Part shown: in pieces, positions 37,356 to 44,357 of the stretch
Layout of the letters: every line of letters starts with the position of its first letter
How positions within the stretch are numbered: position 1 is the first letter of the stretch
From: Clostridia bacterium
Lineage (GTDB): Bacteria > Bacillota > Clostridia > UBA1381 > UBA9506
DNA length: 64,000 nucleotides
NCBI GenBank assembly: GCA_017546245.1
Contig: JAFYXI010000042.1
Span: 24,513-88,512, forward strand
Direction of reading: 5' to 3'
Translations under genes and position numbers: made by a program
The notes under the pieces: model-generated
Told to the model about the DNA's origin: nothing
What the model saw: only the letters and a program-made list of their open reading frames with translations
The model's database searches: none

Positions 37356-37403
37356 GCTCATAACCCGAAGGTCGGTGGTTCAAATCCGCCTCCCGCAACC
37401 AAA
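37356..37403 (+). other. attR: right attachment repeat (tRNA 3' half)
   Basis: 48 bases identical to the 3' half of tRNA-fMet plus three bases (23443-23490). It lacks the 5' half, so it is not a tRNA gene. It marks the chromosomal junction of the island. Confidence 0.95.
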
Positions 37404-37404
37404 T

Positions 37405-37438
37405 AAAAAAGCACTTACCGTATGGCAAGTGCTTTTTT
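37405..37438 (+). terminator. Original tRNA-fMet terminator, displaced
   Basis: AAAAAAGCACTT...AAGTGCTTTTTT hairpin directly after attR. Before integration it would have followed the tRNA directly. Confidence 0.85.
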
Positions 37439-37503
37439 ATTTGAATCATTTTTTTCGGGATGTGCGAAGTACAATTTTAAATAAAACAAAATGGAGGAAG
37501 ATT

Positions 37504-38360
37504 ATGTATAAAGATGAATTTGATATATCAATCATTTATGCTGCGCGCTATCGTGGAGTAAACGCAGATTCGGTTCATTCGCACGACAGTCTTTTTCAGT
37601 TGTACATATTGAATAATGACCGATTAGAGTTGTTTGACGGCGAAATCTCGTATATTCCTGACCATTTGAGCGAAATTGTACTTATAAAACCATCCGAGAA
37701 GCATTGTTTAAGACTGGTTGAGCCTGCCGAAACGCAGGACTGGCTTGATGATGATATAAATTGCTTACTTGATTGCAAATTTTCGGTTTCAGACCACGAG
37801 CTGTATAAAAAACTGATGAATCTTCCGAGGATAATAAAAGTAACAGATATATCTTTTTTTGCAGACTTGCAAAAACCATATTTAAATATCTTTTTAATGA
37901 AAAAAAAAATACAGCTGAAACAATTTTGAGCGTTTTTGTGCATTCGTTGCTTGACGAAGTTAATTCTTGCGATAATGCCAAAGAGCCGTTTTTTTATACA
38001 AGCAATACCGCTTTTTATGACGATATGACGGGGATAAACGGAATAAAAAAATATATTGATTTAAATTATACAAAGCAGATAAACCTTGATGAATTAATAA
38101 AAATATCGTGTATGAACAAAAATGCTCTTTGCCGCGAATTCAGACGGACGTATAAAGATTCGCCCATTCATTATATACTTAGCAAGAGAGTAGACGAGGC
38201 AAAAATTTATCTTGCCGAGAGCAGTATAAAAATTACCGAGCTTTCAGAAAGATTGGGATTTTCTTCTGCATCATACTTTAACAGAATTTTTAAAAGTTTT
38301 GAAGGAATAAGCCCGACCGAATACCGTGATAAATATTGCAGCATAAGCATTAAAAGATGA
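37504..38360 (+). pseudogene. AraC family regulator, frameshifted at an A10 run
   Basis: ATG behind GGAGGAAG. The N-terminal cupin-like part (VHSHDSLFQLYIL, IVLIKPSEKHCL) reads to an A10 tract at 37900-37909. In the annotated frame translation stops 20 bases later. With one more A, or two fewer, the frame would continue as NTAETILSVFVHSLLDEV and on through an intact two-helix AraC domain (INLDELIKISCMNKNALCREF and IKITELSERLGFSSASYFNRIFK). A mutation, sequencing error or slippage at the run are all possible. The neighbouring operon is also broken, which favours true decay. Confidence 0.75.
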
Positions 38361-38457
38361 TTCAAATATGCAAGGTTTAATGACAAATGTGAATTGCTAT
38401 TGCTTTTTAATTGCTATAAAATGTGTTACATAGCAAAGGATGTGCAAGGAGGATAAG

Positions 38458-38862
38458 ATGCAAATAACAAATGTATCTTGCCGCTATGCTCGCGAAAAGT
38501 TAAAAGCACCATTTGGATTTAAAGGCAGTTTTTTAACAGAGTTGTGGCAGGTAACAACAAAGGTAGAGTGTGACAGAATAAGCGGCACGGGTGTGAGTGT
38601 TCAAAGTGTTTTATGGTCAGATGCTGAAATTTTCAGCCTGCTTGGCGAAAAAGACGGAAATCTTTTAATGTATAGCATTACTGAGAAGGCGCTAAGTCTG
38701 TTAAAGGACCGTTGTGGCGAAAATCCGATAGAGTTTAGCCAAAGCATTTTTTCAGAGCTTTTAGATTTTGCGCATAGTATTTCACCAACAGGTGAAAAGC
38801 TAAGCGAAACCTTTGTGTTAAATGCAATGGTCAGCGTTGATAATGCTTTGTGGCAGCTTTGA
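38458..38862 (+). pseudogene. N-terminal fragment of an enolase-superfamily enzyme
   Basis: ATG behind AAGGAGGA. About 134 residues match the capping domain of mandelate racemase/muconate cycloisomerase-like enzymes (MQITNVSCRYAREKLKAPFGFKGSFLTELWQVTTKVECD, with FVLNAMVSVDNALWQL). The barrel with its metal ligands is absent: the frame ends where another gene's C-terminus begins. Confidence 0.7.
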
Positions 38863-39277
38863 CCATCCGAAAGAGCTTATCGAAATATACAAAGGAGGAA
38901 TGTCGGTTCAGTTAGATTATTATCTGCAGATGAGGGTGGGTGGCAGAACGGATATTTATAAAAAAGATTATCCGTTTAAATACGATCCGTATCCCGAAAT
39001 TACCGACGGCGAGGGAACAAATCTTTACATAAACAAGGTAAGAAAACGTAATGAAAATGTCGGCAAATCAACCGATTTCGGATTCCCGACAGTTGACAAG
39101 GGGCATTATAATATGTTAGACGATTTTGTTGATTGTATTTTACACGATGCACCGTCGCCCTGTGACGAAATTGCAGGTTCGCGTGCAACGCTGATGTGTT
39201 TAAAAGCGAGAGAATCGGCACGCTTAGGTCTGCCTGTAAAAATAAGTATTGACGAATATGATTTTGTGACAGAATAA
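38850..39277 (+). pseudogene. C-terminal fragment of a Gfo/Idh/MocA-type oxidoreductase
   Basis: About 140 residues from GSFDHPKELIEIYKGGMSVQLDYYLQMRVGG to the end, DFVDCILHDAPSPCDEIAGSRATLMCLKARESARLG, resemble the C-terminal part of Gfo/Idh/MocA dehydrogenases. The NAD-binding domain is missing. The join with the enolase fragment near 38850 is best explained by an internal deletion that removed the genes between. Confidence 0.65.
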
Positions 39278-39314
39278 TGGGTTCGGAATGCAAATGCAAG
39301 ATTATTTTTCTATG

Positions 39315-39361
39315 AAAAAAGAGCTGTAGCAGAATGAATTTCATTCTGCTACAGCTCTTTT
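39315..39361. terminator. Repeat-family hairpin acting as terminator
   Basis: AAAGAGCTGTAGCAGAATGA and its complement form a nearly perfect 20-bp stem ending in Ts, between the decayed operon and convergent mscL. It has the same arms as the ends of the repeats at 52610 and 57170. Confidence 0.85.
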
Positions 39362-39377
39362 AGTGCGTAATTTTAAA

Positions 39378-39791
39378 TTATTCATTTAATTCCGATGTAC
39401 AATGCGGACATCTTGTTGCCGCGATTGCAATTTCGCTCTGGCAGTACGGGCAGGTTTTGGTTGTGATTTTTTCAACAATTTCTTCTTTTTTCTTGCCGAT
39501 GCTTGTCAGCGTGTTAATAGCTTTTACCATAAGGAAAATGATAAATGCCATAATAAAGAAGTTGATAACTGCCGAAATAAATGCTCCGTAACGGATTTCT
39601 ACATCACGTATGGTAAATACCAGCTCCTGAAAATCGGTGCGGACAAACAATCCGATAAACGGCATTAACAAATCGTTGGTTAAAGATTTTACAATTGCCT
39701 GAAAAGCACCGCCTATAATAACACCGACTGCTAAATCTACCACATTGCCGCGCAGGGCAAAGGTTTTAAATTCTTCAACAAATTTTTTCAT
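39378..39791 (-). CDS. mscL: Large-conductance mechanosensitive channel MscL
   Basis: Pressure-release channel. [37 protein letters not shown] is the canonical first helix, with NDLLMPFIG and the second helix [22 protein letters not shown] at 39791 lies behind AGAGGGA; an upstream TTG in frame is not needed. The C-terminus adds a zinc ribbon, CPYCQSEI and CPHCTSE, beyond the usual helix. Confidence 0.95.
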   Translation of the reverse strand: MKKFVEEFKTFALRGNVVDLAVGVIIGGAFQAIVKSLTNDLLMPFIGLFVRTDFQELVFTIRDVEIRYGAFISAVINFFIMAFIIFLMVKAINTLTSIGKKKEEIVEKITTKTCPYCQSEIAIAATRCPHCTSELNE

Positions 39792-39937
39792 TTTTATCCC
39801 TCTTTCTTCAGTTTTCAACATAATTATACATATTTATTTATGCTGTGTCAATAGCGCAGATAAATCAAATTTAAATAAAAACTTTCCTATTAAATGGAAA
39901 ATTGAGTTACAATTTAATTAAATTTATAATATTTTTG

Positions 39938-39966
39938 TTGACTTAAACGCTATAAGTATATATAAT
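39938..39966 (+). promoter_or_regulatory. Sigma-A promoter of secDF
   Basis: TTGACT (39938-39943) and TATAAT (39961-39966), spacer 17, 34 bases before the secD start. Confidence 0.85.
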
Positions 39967-40000
39967 AATTCTATGTGATTTAAACAAAGGAGGAAATAAA

Positions 40001-41296
40001 ATGGGTAAAAGCATTACCAAATTGGTAGCAGCTATACTCGTCATAGCGCTGGCAGCCGCTATTGCATTATGCGGTTTTCACGTTCAGTTGTTCGGTTGGG
40101 ATTTAAGCTACCCCAATGCGCTTGATGAAGATTATGGAATACGTCAGGGATTAGACTTAGTCGGTGGTTCGTCTATAACATACGAGGCACAGGCAGAAAC
40201 AGTTACAGATGATGAGATGGCATCTGTATCAAACGTACTGCGCAAGCGTTTAGACGCACTTGGCTACAGCGAAGCAACTGTTTCACGTCAGGGCGATAAA
40301 AAAGTAAGAGTAGAAATTCCGGCAATTCAGGATCCGCAGCAGGCGGTTGAAACACTGGGACAGACTGCAAAGCTTACTTTCCGTGATGCTGACAACAACG
40401 TTGTTTTAGAGGGCGCAGATGTAAAAAGCGCAACTGCAAGATACGGTAAAACAAGCGAAACCGCACCGGATCAGCACTATGTTGAGTTAGTACTTAACGA
40501 TTCGGGTATAGAAAAGTTTGCAACTGCAACTCAGGCAGCAGCAGCGCGCGTTTCAGAAAGCAAAAACTACATTGCAATTATGCTTGATGAAGAGGTTATC
40601 AGTCAGCCGAGTGTTGATACAACCATTAACTCTGCAACCTGCGTAATTTCAGGTGGATTCGCTGATGCATCTGAAACAAACGAGCTTGCAACTTTAATTA
40701 ACTCGGGTAACCTTCCGTTCTCAATTAAAGATGTAGAATTAAGAAGTGTAGGACCGACTCTTGGTGAAAGAGCATTGGAAACAAGCTTAATTGCTGCGGC
40801 AATCGGTATTTTGCTTATCATGGTATTTATGATTTTGGTATACCGTCTGCCCGGTCTTTTGGCAGATATATCCTTGGTTGCATACGTTGCAATCGTAGCA
40901 TTCTTAATGACCTGGTTCAGAGTTAACTTAAGCTTGCCGGGTATTGCAGGTCTTATCCTTTCAGTAGGTATGGCGGTAGATGCAAACGTAATTATCTTCG
41001 CAAGAATGAAAGAAGAACTTAAAGTTGGCAGAACAATTAAAGCTGCTGTAAGTGCAGGCTTTGATAACGCGTTTGTTGCAATTTTAGATGCTAACATTAC
41101 AACATTGATTGCAGCTGTTGTTCTTTACTATTTCGGTACAGGTCCGATTCAGGGCTTTGCAATCACATTGGGAATAGGTACTGTTGTAAGTATGTTTACA
41201 GCTATCGTTGTTACAAAATTCCTGCTTAATCAGATGGTTGGTCTTAAAATAAGCAACGTATGGCTTTACGGCCTTAATAAAAGAAAGGAGGCGTAA
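40001..41296 (+). CDS. secD: Protein translocase subunit SecD
   Basis: Part of the SecDF complex that uses the proton gradient to help export through SecYEG. Starts IRQGLDLVGGSSITYEA (D1 motif), a periplasmic P1-like region, then six membrane helices with DVELRSVGPTLGERALETSLIAA (D4) and GMAVDANVIIFARMKEEL (D5). 431 residues, the short clostridial form. ATG follows AGGAGG. Confidence 0.95.
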   Translation: MGKSITKLVAAILVIALAAAIALCGFHVQLFGWDLSYPNALDEDYGIRQGLDLVGGSSITYEAQAETVTDDEMASVSNVLRKRLDALGYSEATVSRQGDKKVRVEIPAIQDPQQAVETLGQTAKLTFRDADNNVVLEGADVKSATARYGKTSETAPDQHYVELVLNDSGIEKFATATQAAAARVSESKNYIAIMLDEEVISQPSVDTTINSATCVISGGFADASETNELATLINSGNLPFSIKDVELRSVGPTLGERALETSLIAAAIGILLIMVFMILVYRLPGLLADISLVAYVAIVAFLMTWFRVNLSLPGIAGLILSVGMAVDANVIIFARMKEELKVGRTIKAAVSAGFDNAFVAILDANITTLIAAVVLYYFGTGPIQGFAITLGIGTVVSMFTAIVVTKFLLNQMVGLKISNVWLYGLNKRKEA

Positions 41297-41301
41297 TAGA
41301 A

Positions 41302-42213
41302 ATGATGCAAAAAACACTTAAAATCGTAGAACACGCGAAAATTTATTGGGCAATTTCTATTATCGTTATCCTTTTGGGTGCTGTTTTCCTTTTTGTTAAC
41401 GGCGGTTTTGCTGAAGATATCGACTTTGCAGGCGGTATGAGCATGACTGTTGATATGGGTGAACAGGCTGCAACAGTTGATTTAGATGAAATTGCTAAAA
41501 CTGTTAAAGAAATCGCTCCCGATGCAGGCGAGCCTATCGTACAGAGAGCAGACAGAAATCAGATTATAATTCAGACTAAAAACGTTGAAAACGATGTTCG
41601 TGACCAGATTCAGGATAAAATTGTTGAAAAGTATTCTTTAGATGCTGCTGCAATTTTATCGGTTGATAACGTAAGCGCAACAGTTGGCGGAGAGCTTAAA
41701 GCTCAGGCGGTTAAAGCAACAGCAATCGCAGCTGTTTTAATGCTTTTATACATCACTATCCGTTTCGAGTTTAAAACAGGTGTTTCGGCTATCGTTGCAC
41801 TTTTGCATGACTGTGCAATTATGCTCTCGGTTTGCGCAATCTTCCGCATTCCGCTTAACACAAACCTTATTGCTGCAATTCTTACAATTATCGGTTATTC
41901 AATCAACAACACAATCGTTGTGTTCGACCGTATTCGTGAAAATTACAGAAAGAGCAAAAAAGCTCCGTTTGCCGATACTGTTAACGGCAGCGTAAAGCAG
42001 ACCTTAGGACGTTCGGTAAGTACAACAATTACAACACTTCTGCCGGTTGTTATGCTGTTTGTTTTAGGTGTAACATCAATCCGTCAGTTTACAATTCTTC
42101 TTATCGTAGGTCTTTTAGCAGGTACGTATTCTTCAATCTTGCTTGCTGCTCCTGTTTGGGCAGGTCTTAAAGTTATGCAGGATAACTGGAAGAGAAAAAG
42201 AAGAGCGAAATAA
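41302..42213 (+). CDS. secF: Protein translocase subunit SecF
   Basis: Partner of SecD, five bases downstream with AAAGGAGG spanning the secD stop. Motifs: DIDFAGGMSM, IRFEFKTGVSAIVALLHD, ILTIIGYSINNTIVVFDRIREN and TLGRSVSTTITTLLPVVML. 303 residues and six helices, complete. Confidence 0.95.
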   Translation: MMQKTLKIVEHAKIYWAISIIVILLGAVFLFVNGGFAEDIDFAGGMSMTVDMGEQAATVDLDEIAKTVKEIAPDAGEPIVQRADRNQIIIQTKNVENDVRDQIQDKIVEKYSLDAAAILSVDNVSATVGGELKAQAVKATAIAAVLMLLYITIRFEFKTGVSAIVALLHDCAIMLSVCAIFRIPLNTNLIAAILTIIGYSINNTIVVFDRIRENYRKSKKAPFADTVNGSVKQTLGRSVSTTITTLLPVVMLFVLGVTSIRQFTILLIVGLLAGTYSSILLAAPVWAGLKVMQDNWKRKRRAK

Positions 42214-42262
42214 TATTAAAACTATAAAATGGGTTGCAGCTAAAGCTGCAACCCATTTTCTG

Positions 42263-42529
42263 TTATATACCAAATAATAATTTTACAAGTATCAACAAAA
42301 CCAATCCGGGCAAGCCCAGCATTCCGCATACTGCGGCGGTTACAGGATTTATTCCTATTGTAAAACCAATTGACGCAAAAATTAAATTAAATATGTAAAT
42401 ACCTATGCCACCTAAAACAGAATTTAATATTAAAATTAAAACTGTTTTTAAAGGCTTTATAAATATGCGGCATAAAATAAGTATCATTATTATTGCCAGA
42501 ATATATGCGGCAATTTCGCCAATACCCAT
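42263..42529 (-). CDS. bofA: BofA family pro-sigma-K processing inhibitor
   Basis: 88-residue membrane protein. In Bacillus, BofA holds the SpoIVFB protease inactive during sporulation. Two hydrophobic segments and the C-terminal signature GINPVTAAVCGMLGLPGLVLLILVKLL match the family. ATG at 42529 is eight bases after AAAGGAG. It follows the YaaL-like gene by four bases, as in Bacillus yaaL-bofA. Confidence 0.88.
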   Translation of the reverse strand: MGIGEIAAYILAIIMILILCRIFIKPLKTVLILILNSVLGGIGIYIFNLIFASIGFTIGINPVTAAVCGMLGLPGLVLLILVKLLFGI

Positions 42530-42533
42530 AAAA

Positions 42534-42860
42534 TCAGCTCCTTTCATCACATAAATCTGCGTATTGAGTAAAAATGTGCGGATTTTTAATATTTTCTTTT
42601 TTGGCAAGTGATATAAAATAATTAAGCTTGGTTTCTTCGGCTTTTATCATATAAATATAATAATCGGTCATAGCCTCGTCTGTTGCAAAATTAAAATTTT
42701 CACGGGCTGACAGCAGACTTTGTTTTGCCAGCGATAGCTGCTTTAAAAACTCTGCGTTTGTGTTTTCTTCAATTTTCGCTTTGATTCTTTCTTGTTTTTT
42801 CTCTTTTAACCGGTTTATAAATTCCATACCCTTTTGCTCTAAAACTGACGGTAGTGTCAT
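42534..42860 (-). CDS. YaaL-like DUF2508 protein
   Basis: 108 residues, mostly helical and charged: LAKQSLLSARENFNFATDEAMTDYYIYMIKAEETKLNYFISLAKK is the DUF2508 pattern. Function unknown, but the gene is conserved beside bofA in spore-formers. ATG follows AAGGAGG. Confidence 0.85.
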   Translation of the reverse strand: MTLPSVLEQKGMEFINRLKEKKQERIKAKIEENTNAEFLKQLSLAKQSLLSARENFNFATDEAMTDYYIYMIKAEETKLNYFISLAKKENIKNPHIFTQYADLCDERS

Positions 42861-42949
42861 ATAATTCCTCCTTGCTTTAAAGTTTTATCCTGTAATAACA
42901 TTATAATCAGGATTGTCCCAAAATATTCCTTAAAAATGTGCATAAAAAA

Positions 42950-42976
42950 ACCGCCCTGCTTAGCTACATGGGCGGT
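42950..42976 (-). terminator. Terminator behind the spoVM-like gene
   Basis: ACCGCCC/GGGCGGT stem with a 13-base loop, followed on the minus strand by seven Ts. Confidence 0.8.
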
Positions 42977-42988
42977 ATCAAAAGTTTA

Positions 42989-43060
42989 TCATTTGATTTT
43001 AAAAATCGAGCGCAAAATGCTATTTACAAATTTGGGGAACTTAAGTACAACAACTTTCAT
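42989..43060 (-). CDS. spoVM: SpoVM-like 23-residue peptide
   Basis: Tiny gene with ATG at 43060 behind GGAGGG. The product MKVVVLKFPKFVNSILRSIF plus KIK aligns with Bacillus SpoVM (MKFYTIKLPKFLGGIVRAML...): Lys7, Pro9, Lys10, Phe11, Ile15 and Arg17 line up. SpoVM is an amphipathic helix that recognises the curved forespore membrane and starts coat assembly. Preceded on the same strand by another tiny membrane gene and followed by a terminator. Short length limits certainty. Confidence 0.75.
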   Translation of the reverse strand: MKVVVLKFPKFVNSILRSIFKIK

Positions 43061-43088
43061 AAAAAACCCTCCTATAACTTATTAAAAT

Positions 43089-43238
43089 TCAGCCGAACAA
43101 ACGGCAAAAAGCAACGAAAATTATCAGCATACCTTCTAAAAATACCAGCCATATAGGCGGCAGGAGTAATCCGGCAAAGAGTCCGATAGCAAAGGCGCCG
43201 GCAACCAGCCCCCACAGTCTGTATCTGATACATTTCAT
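43089..43238 (-). CDS. Small hydrophobic protein upstream of spoVM-like gene
   Basis: 49 residues with two membrane segments around LVAGAFAIGLFAGLLLPP and WLVFLEGMLIIFVAFC. ATG at 43238 follows AGGAGGGACTAAA. Ends 29 bases before the spoVM-like start, so probably the same transcript. Not recognised; sporulation role only by neighbourhood. Confidence 0.6.
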   Translation of the reverse strand: MKCIRYRLWGLVAGAFAIGLFAGLLLPPIWLVFLEGMLIIFVAFCRLFG

Positions 43239-43733
43239 TTTAGTCCCTCCTGCTTTTCGGCTTTATAGTACAGTATATGTAAAAAATAATTTTTGGTGAA
43301 TGGTCAGGATGTAGAAAAAAGCGCAGACCACGCAAAGCAAATGATAAATAAAATTTGTAGGGGAGGGTCTCTGCGCCCTCCCAAATAAATCATTGCAAAT
43401 AATAAGCGGGTGGGGATGGAACCCCACCCCTACGATATAAAATTTAAAATTATAACATAAATTCAGCGAAACGTCGAGGACACCGTCCCCTACAATATAA
43501 ACCTTGCAAAAACAACAAATAAAAACATATAAAAACCAATCGTCTGTAAGTAAAGTTTAAAAATTATATTGTTTTCCGTTTTGCACTAAGCGGTAACGGT
43601 TCCAAGGCAGAGCCTTGTGTCGTTTGGGGGGGGTAAAGGGGGGAAATCGAAATCCCCCCTTTGTTTTGCTTCTTTTGCAATCAAAAGAAGGCCCGTCCGG
43701 CAGGACTTACTGACTTTTATTTTTGCATTTGCG
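43239..43733. other. Non-coding stretch with GTAGGG and G-rich palindromes
   Basis: No gene. Contains GTAGGG palindromes at 43356-43382 and 43408-43433, a related half at 43471-43493, and a hairpin with six-G/six-C arms at 43635-43662 preceded by a G8 run. These look like dispersed intergenic repeats. Confidence 0.6.
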
Positions 43734-43758
43734 TAAATTCAGAAAAGTTATACACCAC

Positions 43759-43787
43759 TTGATTTTTATTTTTTAATATGCTATAAT
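43759..43787 (+). promoter_or_regulatory. Sigma-A promoter of structured RNA copy A
   Basis: TTGATT (43759-43764) and TATAAT (43782-43787), spacer 17. The preceding bases from 43736 are also conserved in front of copy B. Confidence 0.88.
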
Positions 43788-43793
43788 TTATTA

Positions 43794-44035
43794 TGCTACA
43801 CAAATTTTTATATTTAACATATTACGTGTGTATTTTTATACCTATCGGTAAAAATGCATGCTCTTTTTCGCATACGTGTATGTTAAAAAAGATTTGTGTA
43901 GCAACAAAAGCCATGCATTTTTCGGTGCGTGGCTTTGGCTGCGCACCTTTTTTGTTTTTACATATAAATTGGTGCGCGACGTAAATTCGGTAGTCGCTAA
44001 ACTAAAAAAGAAAACCTGCCAAACGGCAGGTTTTT
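43794..44035 (+). ncRNA. Structured RNA of unknown family, copy A
   Basis: Predicted transcript of about 240 bases from a consensus promoter to terminator AAAACCTGCC/GGCAGG plus five Ts (44011-44035). Stems: P1 GCTACACAAAT (43795-43805) with ATTTGTGTAGC (43892-43902); P2 TTAACATA..ACGTGTGT with GCATACGT..TATGTTAA; P3 with loop TATCGG; P4 AGCCATGCA/TGCGTGGCT with loop TTTTTCGG; P5 GCGCACC/GGTGCGC; P6 GCGAC/GTCGC with a TTCGG loop. No open reading frame of note. Compensatory changes against copy B support the fold. Not recognised as 6S, tmRNA, SRP or RNase P RNA. Confidence 0.75.
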
Positions 44036-44077
44036 GTCTGTCTGATATTATGTTAATTCAGAAAAGTTATACACCGC

Positions 44078-44106
44078 TTGATTTTTATTTTTTAATATGC
44101 TATAAT
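44078..44106 (+). promoter_or_regulatory. Sigma-A promoter of structured RNA copy B
   Basis: TTGATT (44078-44083) and TATAAT (44101-44106), spacer 17, with a spacer sequence the same as copy A. Confidence 0.88.
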
Positions 44107-44112
44107 GTAAAT

Positions 44113-44353
44113 GCCACACAATTTAATAATAGCATAATATAAGTGTGTATTTTTATACCTTTCGGCAAAAATGCATGCTCATTTTAGCATACTTGTATTA
44201 TGCTTTTAAGTTGTGTGGCCATAACTGAGCGATGCATTTTTCGGTGCATCGGCTCTCGGTGCACCTTTTTTGTTTTTACATACAAATTGGTGCGCGACGT
44301 AAATTCGGTAGTCGCTAAACTAAAAAAAGAAAACCTGCCAAACGGCAGGTTTT
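44113..44353 (+). ncRNA. Structured RNA of unknown family, copy B
   Basis: Tandem paralogue of copy A, offset about 319 bases. Stems persist although bases differ: P1 GCCACACAA (44113-44121) with TTGTGTGGC (44211-44219); P2 AGCATAATA (44131-44139) with TATTATGCT (44196-44204) and AAGTGTGT with GCATACTT; P4 GAGCGATGCA with TGCATCGGCTC around loop TTTTTCGG; P5 GTGCACC/GGTGCGC. The terminator AAAACCTGCC/GGCAGGTTTT (44330-44353) also serves the convergent M23 peptidase gene. Confidence 0.75.
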
Positions 44354-44357
44354 CTGT

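Larger units (their letters stand above)
23491..37403. mobile_element. Genomic island integrated in tRNA-fMet (about 13.9 kb)
   Basis: Bounded by a 48-base perfect repeat of the tRNA 3' half. It contains a tyrosine integrase next to attL, an excisionase-like protein, a DUF927 NTPase, a divergent AT-rich control region, several unknown genes and a restriction-modification module near attR. No relaxase, type IV secretion, capsid or terminase gene is visible. It therefore resembles an integrative satellite or a passively mobilised island rather than a conjugative element or full prophage. Confidence 0.9.

Noticed and set aside
37356..37403. A second tRNA-fMet gene
   Set aside because: Only the 3' half of the tRNA is present; there is no 5' half or promoter. 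It is the attR site.
23491..37403. Integrative conjugative element or prophage
   Set aside because: No relaxase, coupling protein, type IV secretion, terminase, portal or capsid gene could be found among the reading frames.
43794..44353. 6S RNA pair
   Set aside because: Two tandem copies recalled the two 6S RNAs of Bacillus, but several separate stem-loops follow the first long hairpin and no clear central bubble is visible. Left unassigned.
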